IMG/VR virus record: IMGVR_UViG_3300034062_006955
Location: 1-49,847 of that record
Source of the DNA: a virus
Strand: one strand, 5' to 3'
DNA: 49,847 bases
The translations under genes and the position numbers were made by a program. Shown piece by piece: positions 8,122-15,085 of this stretch. The notes under the pieces were generated by a model. That model saw only the letters and a program-made list of their open reading frames with translations, made no database searches and had not been told where the DNA came from. Each line of letters starts with the position of its first letter. Within the stretch, counting starts at the first letter, position 1.

Positions 8122-9930
8122 ATGGGAGCATTATTAGAATCAGGTCTTGTTGGTAACATCGGTCTTAAGCACCTTAAAGTTATCAAAGAAGACACAATCG
8201 GAAAATGGGACAAATTAGGATTCTTAGAGGGTCTTAAAGGTCACATGAGAGAGAACGTAGCACAACTTTATGAAAACCAAGCGTCATACCTTATCAACGA
8301 AGCTTCAACAACTTCAGATACAGGTGCTTTCGAAACTGTGGTTTTCCCTATCGTTAGAAGAGTTTTCTCTAAATTATTAGCAAACGATATCGTATCAGTA
8401 CAGGCTATGAACTTACCAATCGGTAAATTGTTCTACTTCGTACCTAACATCCAGAACTATGAAACAGGTGGTGATTACAATTCAAACGAAGGAACTCACT
8501 ATTCTCCTTATGGAGCACCTAATGGACCGTTATCTCCAAACGCTGGATATAACTACAACACTGGTAGAACATTGTATGACAAGTTCTATGAAGGTGAAGA
8601 ACCAGCATTAGACCCACCAGGTTTATATGACTATTCTAAAGGTTCATTCTCTGCTGTAACAGGTTCTGCTGTAACTGCACAATGGAATAATGTAACATTA
8701 AACCTTGACCCTTACGCTTATGCTGAAGGTAACTACAGAAAAGTATTACTTATCATGTCAGGTTTCGCATCTGATGGTGCTGGTAAATTAATCGGTCCTG
8801 ATGGTCAACCAATCGACAACGAATCATTCTTATCTGATTTGACTATCTACGGTAGTACTGTTGGTACAAACGTAAATACTGCAGGTGGCGGTCCTTACTT
8901 ATTTAGAGTTGTAACTCAAAGATATGGTAAAGGTATCGTTCAATACGGTAATAACAACTCAACATTAGTATTCCCTACATCAAAAACAGGTGGTGGTCAA
9001 TATGACAACATTTGTGATGTTGAAGGACAAATCTATCTTGAAGTAGATTTACAAGTTCCTGCATGTATCTCTTGCGGTGGTTCAATCGACGGTTACACAG
9101 GTTCAACGTTCTCTTCAACAACAACACCAAACCAAGCGTTTACACCAGTTTATAGAATTTACAAGAACTTAGAATTCGAAGATAAAATTGGTGAGGTGTC
9201 ATTCGACCTTCAATCAGTAACAGTTTCTGTAACTGAAAGAAAATTAAGAGCACAATGGTCTCCTGAAATGGCACAAGACGTTGCGGCATTCCACAACATC
9301 GATGCTGAAGCTGAATTAACAGCTTTATTGTCTGAGCAAGTTGCGGCTGAAATTGATAGAGAAATCTTAAGAGACCTTAGAAAAGGTGCGGCATGGAACT
9401 TAAGATGGGATTACAACGGTTGGAAAAGATTGGGAACTAACGCAGTTCCTTACACTCAAAAAGACTGGAACCAAACGCTTATCACAGCAATCAACCAAGT
9501 TTCTGCTCAAATCCATAAGTCTACTTTAAGAGGTGGTGCTAACTGGATTGTTGTTTCTTCTGAAATCAGTGCAATTTTTGATGATTTGGAATATTTCCAC
9601 GTATCAAACGCAGCTCCTGAACAAGACCAATACAACATGGGTATTGAAAGAGTTGGTACTTTAGCTGGTAGATATCAAGTGTATAGAGACCCTTACTTCC
9701 CACCAAACCAAGTGTTATTGGGACACAAAGGAACGTCTTTACTTGATACAGGTTACATCTACGCACCATACGTTCCATTACAACTTACACCTACAATGTA
9801 CAATCCGTTCAACTTCACTCCAATCAAAGGTATCATGACTAGATACGCTAAGAAGATGGTGAACAACAGATTCTACGGTAGAATCACAGTTGATGGCGTA
9901 AGAACATTCGACTTAAAAGAATTGAGATAA
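8122..9930 (+). CDS. gp23: Major capsid protein (gp23-like)
   Basis: Main hexamer-forming shell protein. The block KLRAQWSPEMAQDVAAFHN, followed by DAEAEL and the EIDREILRDLRKGAA helix, matches the conserved core of T4 gp23. The first 60 residues act as a removable delta-domain: Ile58-Asn-Glu60 followed by Ala61 fits the protease site, close to Glu65 of T4. At 602 aa it is longer than T4 gp23 (521); the extra sequence is in Gly/Asn/Tyr-rich loops around 120-320, including a CISCGG motif. The leader is purely A-rich (AAAACAAAATAAAACAAAAC style) without Shine-Dalgarno. A strong terminator follows. Confidence 0.95.
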   Translation: MGALLESGLVGNIGLKHLKVIKEDTIGKWDKLGFLEGLKGHMRENVAQLYENQASYLINEASTTSDTGAFETVVFPIVRRVFSKLLANDIVSVQAMNLPIGKLFYFVPNIQNYETGGDYNSNEGTHYSPYGAPNGPLSPNAGYNYNTGRTLYDKFYEGEEPALDPPGLYDYSKGSFSAVTGSAVTAQWNNVTLNLDPYAYAEGNYRKVLLIMSGFASDGAGKLIGPDGQPIDNESFLSDLTIYGSTVGTNVNTAGGGPYLFRVVTQRYGKGIVQYGNNNSTLVFPTSKTGGGQYDNICDVEGQIYLEVDLQVPACISCGGSIDGYTGSTFSSTTTPNQAFTPVYRIYKNLEFEDKIGEVSFDLQSVTVSVTERKLRAQWSPEMAQDVAAFHNIDAEAELTALLSEQVAAEIDREILRDLRKGAAWNLRWDYNGWKRLGTNAVPYTQKDWNQTLITAINQVSAQIHKSTLRGGANWIVVSSEISAIFDDLEYFHVSNAAPEQDQYNMGIERVGTLAGRYQVYRDPYFPPNQVLLGHKGTSLLDTGYIYAPYVPLQLTPTMYNPFNFTPIKGIMTRYAKKMVNNRFYGRITVDGVRTFDLKELR

Positions 9931-9951
9931 TTTATTCTTTGACGATACAAA

Positions 9952-9978
9952 AAAGGTCCCCAAAAGGGACCTTTTTTT
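9952..9978 (+). terminator. Rho-independent terminator after major capsid gene
   Basis: Stem AAAGGTCCC / GGGACCTTT (9952-9960 and 9966-9974), loop CAAAA, then a run of seven T. It marks the end of the scaffold-capsid transcript. Confidence 0.9.
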
Positions 9979-9988
9979 ATGCCCGATA

Positions 9989-9996
9989 TATTTATT
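9989..9996 (+). promoter_or_regulatory. Candidate late-promoter motif, 397-aa gene
   Basis: TATTTATT ends only 3 nt before the ATG at 10000. It lies between the terminator and that ATG, which favours 10000 over the earlier ATG at 9979. Confidence 0.5.
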
Positions 9997-9999
9997 AAC

Positions 10000-11193
10000 A
10001 TGATAAAGCAAACATGGAATATTAGTAGTGAAGAAAAATATAGAATATTAAACCTTCATGAATCTGCAACAAAAAATTTATATCTCCTTAAGGAACAAGA
10101 AATAAACCCTGAGGATAATGAAAATGTCATTCGTAGTAATGATAAGAATGACAAATTTATTTATTTAGTATTCCAACCTGAAAAATCAACACAAGTTAGT
10201 GGTCCATTTGATTGGGACTCACCTTATGTTGTTGTTGCGACTGACCGTAATAATGTGTATGTTGCTGAAGTAGCTGAAAAAGATTCTAAGAATATGCCGA
10301 TTAAATTCAGAGTTGAATTAAATCGACCTTTACCTGTATGGAATCCAAAAAATGTGAATAATAATGAATTCAAATTTTCTTTCATAAAAACAGGAAATAA
10401 AAATTATAATTGGAATTTTGAATATAATAATAAAACAAAAAATGCATTACTTGCGGAAGATGAGCTTTATTTATACTATGGAGTTATTTTCAGAGGTAAT
10501 CTCATGATTGCTCCTGTAAAGAAAGAAGGTCCAACCAATACTTGGTCTTTTGGTTATGAACAAGAAGGAGTGATAGATTTTAAAGATATTCCTTTAAATC
10601 AAGAAACTGAGTTTGTGCCAAGGTATAATGTAATTATTAATAAAAATACGTATATTGGATTAGTAGTTCCAACCACCTTTGGATTTTTTGCAATTCCAAA
10701 AGGTAAAGAAACACCACCACCTAATAAAATACCAATTCCAACACCACCTCCTCCTCCATCAAATTTTGGTGATAACTTTGGTGATAATATTTCTTTCCCT
10801 AACGCATCTACAACAGAAAAGCCTGAATACCAAGCTTTTGTTAAGTTTGTAAATGGAAATGATATTTCGAATTATAAATTTATAATTCAAGCTTCAGCAT
10901 CAAAATGTAGAGCTAAAAGCATTGAGGGACAAGGAGTAACACAATGGAAAGATGATAAAACGACATATCCTGACGTAGTAGTTGATAAAAACGCTGATAT
11001 GTCTGATATTGGTAATCTCAATTTAACTAAAGCAAGAGCACAGCATTTGAAAGACTTTTTGATTAAAAATATTCCAAAACTAAAAGACGCTAATTTTGAA
11101 GTTATTGCACAAGGTTCTATAGGAACATGTGGAAGTGAAGAAGAAAATAGAACACAAAGAGTTGTGTCTTTGAGTGTTCAAAAAATAAAATAA
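10000..11193 (+). CDS. Protein with Pro-rich linker and OmpA-like C-terminal domain
   Basis: I choose the ATG at 10000 (397 aa) because the ATG at 9979 overlaps the terminator T run and the late motif lies between them. Residues 8-22 (ISSEEKYRILNLHES) form a helix ending Leu-His-Glu followed by Ser, a possible prohead-protease site. Residues about 50-235 are an unrecognised beta-rich region. Residues about 243-262 are a Pro-rich linker (IPIPTPPPPP). The last 120 residues, with NLNLTKARAQHLKDFLI and a closing ENRTQRVVSL, resemble the OmpA-like peptidoglycan-binding fold. There is no signal peptide, so a virion-associated wall-binding protein is more likely than a host envelope protein. Moderate confidence in the domain. 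Confidence 0.6.
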   Translation: MIKQTWNISSEEKYRILNLHESATKNLYLLKEQEINPEDNENVIRSNDKNDKFIYLVFQPEKSTQVSGPFDWDSPYVVVATDRNNVYVAEVAEKDSKNMPIKFRVELNRPLPVWNPKNVNNNEFKFSFIKTGNKNYNWNFEYNNKTKNALLAEDELYLYYGVIFRGNLMIAPVKKEGPTNTWSFGYEQEGVIDFKDIPLNQETEFVPRYNVIINKNTYIGLVVPTTFGFFAIPKGKETPPPNKIPIPTPPPPPSNFGDNFGDNISFPNASTTEKPEYQAFVKFVNGNDISNYKFIIQASASKCRAKSIEGQGVTQWKDDKTTYPDVVVDKNADMSDIGNLNLTKARAQHLKDFLIKNIPKLKDANFEVIAQGSIGTCGSEEENRTQRVVSLSVQKIK

Positions 11194-11202
11194 TTTATTT
11201 TT
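11181..11202. terminator. AT-only bidirectional hairpin between convergent genes
   Basis: AAAAATAAA / TTTATTTTT around the ATAA loop spans the stop codons of two convergent genes and gives a T run on either strand. The stem is weak because it has no GC pair. Confidence 0.35.
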
Positions 11203-11662
11203 TTAATTCTTCTGCAACTTTTATCTGTAAAATGAATTTATCGGAATATTCTGTAACAAATGTTGTAAAATATATTTTTGATAAGACATGAGGTATTTCG
11301 AATGGTTTTTCCCCATCCCATTTATAATCTTCATTTTTTGTTTGGATATATTCAATATCTTTTAAAGACATGTTTCTTTTATCTAATTTTGAGAAAGATT
11401 CATCGTCTAAGAAATATACTCCATCCACTTGACTATACCATTTTTGAAAATATTCTTTGTAATCAAAAATCACTTTTTGAATTTTGGGGAAATATTGTAA
11501 ATCAATTTTATTTGGTGCGAAATCTATTTCTATCCCTAAAGTTTTAAATTCTTGTTTCGATTTATTTACACTATCAACATTCTGATAAAATATCTTTCCG
11601 GTTTTTTGTGCAAACAAATTGATAGATGTGAATAATACTAAAGTTAAAAGTAATGTTTTCAT
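11195..11662 (-). CDS. Secreted cargo (moron) protein, 155 aa
   Basis: The N-terminus MKTLLLTLVLFTSINLFAQ is a clear signal peptide (Lys, hydrophobic core, Ala-Gln cleavage region) of the kind typical of Bacteroidota. The mature 136 residues are soluble, rich in aromatic and charged residues, and belong to no family I recognise. It is the only plainly exported protein in the window, runs against the neighbouring gene, and has an exact host-type promoter instead of the phage late motif. This is the classic layout of a moron: a gene expressed independently to change the host envelope. Superinfection exclusion is one possible role; no direct evidence supports it. Confidence 0.75.
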   Translation of the reverse strand: MKTLLLTLVLFTSINLFAQKTGKIFYQNVDSVNKSKQEFKTLGIEIDFAPNKIDLQYFPKIQKVIFDYKEYFQKWYSQVDGVYFLDDESFSKLDKRNMSLKDIEYIQTKNEDYKWDGEKPFEIPHVLSKIYFTTFVTEYSDKFILQIKVAEELKK

Positions 11663-11677
11663 TGATATGATTTTTTA

Positions 11678-11708
11678 CAAAGATATGGAAATTATTATTT
11701 CCATCAAA
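11678..11708 (-). promoter_or_regulatory. Bacteroidota housekeeping-type promoter
   Basis: On the minus strand TTTG (11708-11705), 19 nt, then TATCTTTG (11685-11678), then 15 nt to the ATG. This matches the established -33 TTTG / -7 TAnnTTTG consensus exactly in sequence, with spacing in the usual range. Confidence 0.7.
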
Positions 11709-11735
11709 ATAATTTTTCAAATCATTCTTAGATTT

Positions 11736-11960
11736 TTATTTGGGTAATCGACTTGAGTTCAACACACGTAATGACTTTGAAATTATTTCGGACTCTTCTA
11801 AAGTGAATAAATTTTTTTGATAACACATATTAATTGCCAAGCCAATCATATAAACTGATTGTTCTTCGCTAAGTCCATCTATAAGATTTGATATGTCAGT
11901 AGGTGAAAAATAAGAAATTGTCTCAAATAATTCCCCAATTGGTTGTTTTTTGTCTTCCAT
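11736..11960 (-). CDS. Unknown small protein, 74 aa
   Basis: Not recognised. An acidic all-helical protein (ISNLIDGLSEEQSVYMIGLA region) with no signal peptide. It lies upstream of, and on the same strand as, the secreted protein, and is divergent from the next plus-strand gene. The host-type promoter lies between it and the secreted gene, so the two are probably transcribed separately. Confidence 0.55.
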   Translation of the reverse strand: MEDKKQPIGELFETISYFSPTDISNLIDGLSEEQSVYMIGLAINMCYQKNLFTLEESEIISKSLRVLNSSRLPK

Positions 11961-11975
11961 AATAAGATTATATGA

Positions 11976-11983
11976 TATTTATG
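11976..11983 (+). promoter_or_regulatory. Candidate late-promoter motif, 229-aa gene
   Basis: TATTTATG ends 14 nt before the ATG at 11998. It supports that start over the ATG at 11950, which lies upstream of the motif. Confidence 0.45.
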
Positions 11984-11997
11984 AAAATATAATAGTG

Positions 11998-12687
11998 ATG
12001 GAAAAAAAACAAATAAAAGAAGCGACTGGTGGTGGAAGTTCGGGAAGTTTTAAAGTTCCTGTTGTGTTAGCCCCTCAGAATTGGGAAAATGAACAATTAA
12101 GTCCGTTTGTTGAACCTGTATATAATTATACAAATGCAGAGTTGGCGTATGAAGAGGCTGATGGGGATTTTAAAGAAACACCAGCAAAAAGAACTGCCAT
12201 TGAAAGAAGAACAAAAAAATTATCTGCAGTTTCAAAATATTTGAAACAATTTTATACAGGTCAAAATGATGAAGAAGGTTCTGCAATTAATCCTACTATG
12301 AATGGTCTCCCATTGAAAGAGGAGTTTCTTAATGAAGATTTAGCAGTTTGGTTCGGCACAAAGAAAAAACCTAAAGGAAGTAAACAACCTAAAGGTCCTT
12401 GGGTCAATATTTGTAGAAAAGAAAATGGTAAACACCCTCCATGTGGTAGACCTGAGGCTAAAGATAAAGGATACCCAAAATGTAGAGCAGTTGGTGTTGC
12501 TGCAAAAATGAGTGCATCTGAAAAAAGGTCTGCTTGTCAACAAAAGAGGAGAGCTGAAAAAACTGAACCAAAAACAGGAACTGGTAACGCACCTACGATG
12601 ACAAGTTATAAGCCGAGAAACGAGGGAATTAAGAACTTGATTAGAAAAGTATTGAGAGAGAACACTAATCCAACTTCTTCAAAATAG
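11998..12687 (+). CDS. Basic Cys-containing protein with terminal L-x-E motifs
   Basis: The start at 11998 (229 aa) is chosen because the late motif lies between it and the upstream in-frame ATG (11950). The N-terminus reads MEKKQIKEATGGG: Ile-Lys-Glu followed by Ala fits the prohead-protease rule. Residues about 118-180 are a strongly basic region with four to five Cys (WVNICRKENGKHPPCGR, then YPKCRAVGVAAKMS). This pattern recurs in phages and large DNA viruses, but I cannot assign it a function. The C-terminus IKNLIRKVLREN is a short amphipathic helix ending Leu-Arg-Glu. A DNA-associated internal head protein is a reasonable guess. The end overlaps the convergent gene by 23 bases. Confidence 0.65.
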   Translation: MEKKQIKEATGGGSSGSFKVPVVLAPQNWENEQLSPFVEPVYNYTNAELAYEEADGDFKETPAKRTAIERRTKKLSAVSKYLKQFYTGQNDEEGSAINPTMNGLPLKEEFLNEDLAVWFGTKKKPKGSKQPKGPWVNICRKENGKHPPCGRPEAKDKGYPKCRAVGVAAKMSASEKRSACQQKRRAEKTEPKTGTGNAPTMTSYKPRNEGIKNLIRKVLRENTNPTSSK

Positions 12688-13075
12688 TTTTTAAGGAGTG
12701 TTGAATATTACTTCTGATTTCATCTTCTAAAAGTTGTCTCTCACCTTCGAGGACCTTATCAAAATCTTGAATAATTTCTTTATAACCATTATTATCTGAT
12801 AGGTAAACTGAATAACTATAAACGTGGTTTATCAAGTTTATTGTATGGTTTTCTATAACAATAAACATATTTTTTTCCTCATTTTTTATAAACCTCTTAA
12901 ATGAGATTGGTGCAAACGTAAGTTTCGAATTTGGGTCTGATATTAATTTTTTACAAATTTCGATAGTTATTTTTTCCTCTTCAGGTATTGGGAATGAAGG
13001 GTCAAACCTTTCTTTAAGATTCAGATATAATTTGAACAATAGACGAGGGATATATCCCACAACTTTATTTTCCAT
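12665..13075 (-). CDS. Unknown protein, 136 aa
   Basis: Not recognised. Begins MENKVVGYIPRLLFKLYLNL and is mostly helical and charged, with no clear membrane segment beyond a short hydrophobic stretch near the start. It is convergent with the preceding plus-strand gene (23-base overlap) and downstream of the 154-aa gene. TATATTTG lies 4 nt before the ATG but is too close to be a convincing promoter. Confidence 0.55.
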   Translation of the reverse strand: MENKVVGYIPRLLFKLYLNLKERFDPSFPIPEEEKITIEICKKLISDPNSKLTFAPISFKRFIKNEEKNMFIVIENHTINLINHVYSYSVYLSDNNGYKEIIQDFDKVLEGERQLLEDEIRSNIQHSLKTILKKLD

Positions 13076-13103
13076 GTGACAAATATAGGGAACTTATTAA
13101 AAA

Positions 13104-13568
13104 TTAACAATAGGCACCTGAACAATGTTTTTTACCATCTAAACCCGGCATTTTTCCTTTACACACTTGAACCGCATAACCGTTTGCATAAGCGCTGGGG
13201 TAAACCTTGAATTTTGCTTTTGCTGCGGATTTACCTCTTGCACATAATTTTGTTCCAGTTTTTTTTCTTCCCTCCTGAATATCTTCATAATCTACATATG
13301 ATTCTTGTTTCTTTGTTTCATTCATCATGAAATCAAAAACTTGGTCCATACTAGTTTTGGCTTCACTAACATGGTCGTCAGCCCAATCGTGACCGTCTTG
13401 AATTATACCATCAACTACATTTGGGTCCAATTTTAACAACATCTCACATTGTCTTTTTATTTGTTCTAAGTTACTAAAGAACATGTAATTTGTCGTTTGT
13501 TCTTCTTTCAATACTTTTTTTACTAAGTTTGAAATGTCCTTTTCTGTTAGTCTAATTACCTTACTCAT
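13104..13568 (-). CDS. Small virion-type protein with helix-L-x-E leader and basic Cys tail
   Basis: Residues 1-24 (MSKVIRLTEKDISNLVKKVL, then KEEQ) form the amphipathic leader recurrent in marine T4-type phages, ending Leu-Lys-Glu. The middle is helical. The C-terminal 60 residues hold a basic motif (GRKKTGTKLCARGKSAAKAK, then FKVYPSAYANGYAVQVC) and five Cys in total, similar to short proteins I have seen in T4-like cyanophages. Function is unknown; DNA or metal binding is possible. The start overlaps the end of the upstream structural gene by 4 bases, so they are translationally linked. An internal head protein carried in by the leader is my preferred guess. Confidence 0.65.
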   Translation of the reverse strand: MSKVIRLTEKDISNLVKKVLKEEQTTNYMFFSNLEQIKRQCEMLLKLDPNVVDGIIQDGHDWADDHVSEAKTSMDQVFDFMMNETKKQESYVDYEDIQEGRKKTGTKLCARGKSAAKAKFKVYPSAYANGYAVQVCKGKMPGLDGKKHCSGAYC

Positions 13569-15067
13569 TTTCTATTTACGATTTGGAATGTTAATTGTTT
13601 TTTATAAGTATCTTTCTCCCCACTAGTATTCACCTGTATGTCAACAAAATATTGATTTGGAATTTTGTCTCTCATACTGAACATAAAGTAATACTCATTA
13701 GGGGTTCTATTTATCGGAGTCCAATCTTGAACCTGAACCTCAGTAGTTCCTTCTTTAACGTAAACTCTGTAGAATGCAGAAACGTCCAAAAGAACTTGTT
13801 GTGCTGTGTAAGCCTTCTTGATTGTAATACCTACCTTTCTAATATCTGAAGATAATATGTTCTCGTTCTGTAAAATACCATAGAATTCAAATCCGTATTT
13901 TTGAGGTTCTTTCGAAATAGAACCAATCTGAACTCCAGCACTATAATTCTGTAATGTAAATTGATTAGTCACGTTTGGTAGGTATTGACCATTAATTGAA
14001 AGATTTTCCCAAACATCATAAAAGTTACATGGAACAGGACAAGACAAGAACGCATTTGGAACAATTACCTCATAAACACCTTTTGTTCTCAAACAAGTTG
14101 TTAGTGCTGATAAACCATCCCAAAGTTCCCCATCTCTACCCTCAATCCTAACAGTTGGGTTATAATCTAAATTGACTAAATCACCATTCTGATAAACATA
14201 AAGATAAAGTTTGTTTACTTGATTCTTTAAAAATTGATTTCTGTCATCTTCAATTAAATCATCGTATGTTGTTAGTAGATATGGTTGATAGAATGTTTGT
14301 GTGTATTTCGAAAAGAATGCCACACTATAACTGTCAGTCAACCCTGTTATATTTTCGACCGCAGGAACGTATGCGACTCCCCAACCTGTAACACCTGTAA
14401 TACTACCACTTAAAATACCGTTTATTTCATTCGTCATATCCATGTTAAGGTCTTCATTACCAAGGTCAAAGTGTTGAGTTGCAATGATTGTAAGACCTGA
14501 ATAGTTTACAACACCTGTATTTCGGTTGTCATAGACCCCTGGTTGAGACCAATTCCTTATTGTGGTAGTTTGATACCAATTGGAAGGACGAGTCGAATAT
14601 GCCCTACTATCTACGTAAGTTAGGGGGGACATACCACCTGTGGCTGATGTTTTGTTGATATTGAAGTCATTGTAGTCGTATCCAACACCTTCATCCCAAA
14701 ATTGTGATTCACCTGTATCACCTGAAGTTTTCGGAATTCTGAATAATATTAAATCGAATGATGTTGCTCTTCTTCTTTCATCTGACATGAATGTATTAAG
14801 TAACTCATTATCAAAAGATGATGTGTTTGTCATCTTTAAAGTGTGAGTCATTGCGCTTGTGCAACCTGTTGAGATTATGCCTTGTTGAATATCATCGATT
14901 AATAGAGCTAAGTCTAAATCAAACAGATATCTTGTATAACCATAGTTAGGAACTATGAAATCTGATGCACCGAAGTTTAATTGAACTACAGGATTTCTTG
15001 CAGTGTTGACATACGAATTTGAGGTAATCGTATTGTTCTTATCGATATATGACCTTAAAATTGACAT
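13565..15067 (-). CDS. Probable virion structural protein, 500 aa
   Basis: No named domain recognised. The composition (Asn/Thr/Tyr/Gly-rich, beta-strand-like, no signal peptide) and conserved-looking stretches such as IATQHFDLGNEDLNMDMTNE suggest a tail, neck or baseplate component. It lies directly downstream of the gp5-like gene (18-nt gap) with its own late motif, and upstream of the leader-bearing 154-aa gene (4-base overlap). Structural role is an inference from context and composition. Confidence 0.65.
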   Translation of the reverse strand: MSILRSYIDKNNTITSNSYVNTARNPVVQLNFGASDFIVPNYGYTRYLFDLDLALLIDDIQQGIISTGCTSAMTHTLKMTNTSSFDNELLNTFMSDERRRATSFDLILFRIPKTSGDTGESQFWDEGVGYDYNDFNINKTSATGGMSPLTYVDSRAYSTRPSNWYQTTTIRNWSQPGVYDNRNTGVVNYSGLTIIATQHFDLGNEDLNMDMTNEINGILSGSITGVTGWGVAYVPAVENITGLTDSYSVAFFSKYTQTFYQPYLLTTYDDLIEDDRNQFLKNQVNKLYLYVYQNGDLVNLDYNPTVRIEGRDGELWDGLSALTTCLRTKGVYEVIVPNAFLSCPVPCNFYDVWENLSINGQYLPNVTNQFTLQNYSAGVQIGSISKEPQKYGFEFYGILQNENILSSDIRKVGITIKKAYTAQQVLLDVSAFYRVYVKEGTTEVQVQDWTPINRTPNEYYFMFSMRDKIPNQYFVDIQVNTSGEKDTYKKQLTFQIVNRK

Positions 15068-15077
15068 CTACTTTATC

Positions 15078-15085
15078 AATAAATA
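15078..15085 (-). promoter_or_regulatory. Candidate late-promoter motif, 500-aa gene
   Basis: TATTTATT on the minus strand ends 10 nt before the ATG at 15067, in the gap after the gp5-like gene's stop. Confidence 0.5.

Noticed and set aside
9979-9999. Earlier ATG for the OmpA-like gene
   Set aside because: It overlaps the T run of the capsid terminator, and the late motif lies downstream of it; 10000 is the better start.
11950-11997. Earlier in-frame ATG for the 229-aa protein
   Set aside because: The late motif falls between it and the ATG at 11998, and the extra residues overlap the divergent gene's start.
13080-13087. TATATTTG as a second host-type promoter (minus strand)
   Set aside because: It lies only 4 nt before the ATG and has just ATTG rather than TTTG about 20 nt upstream, so the fit is poor.
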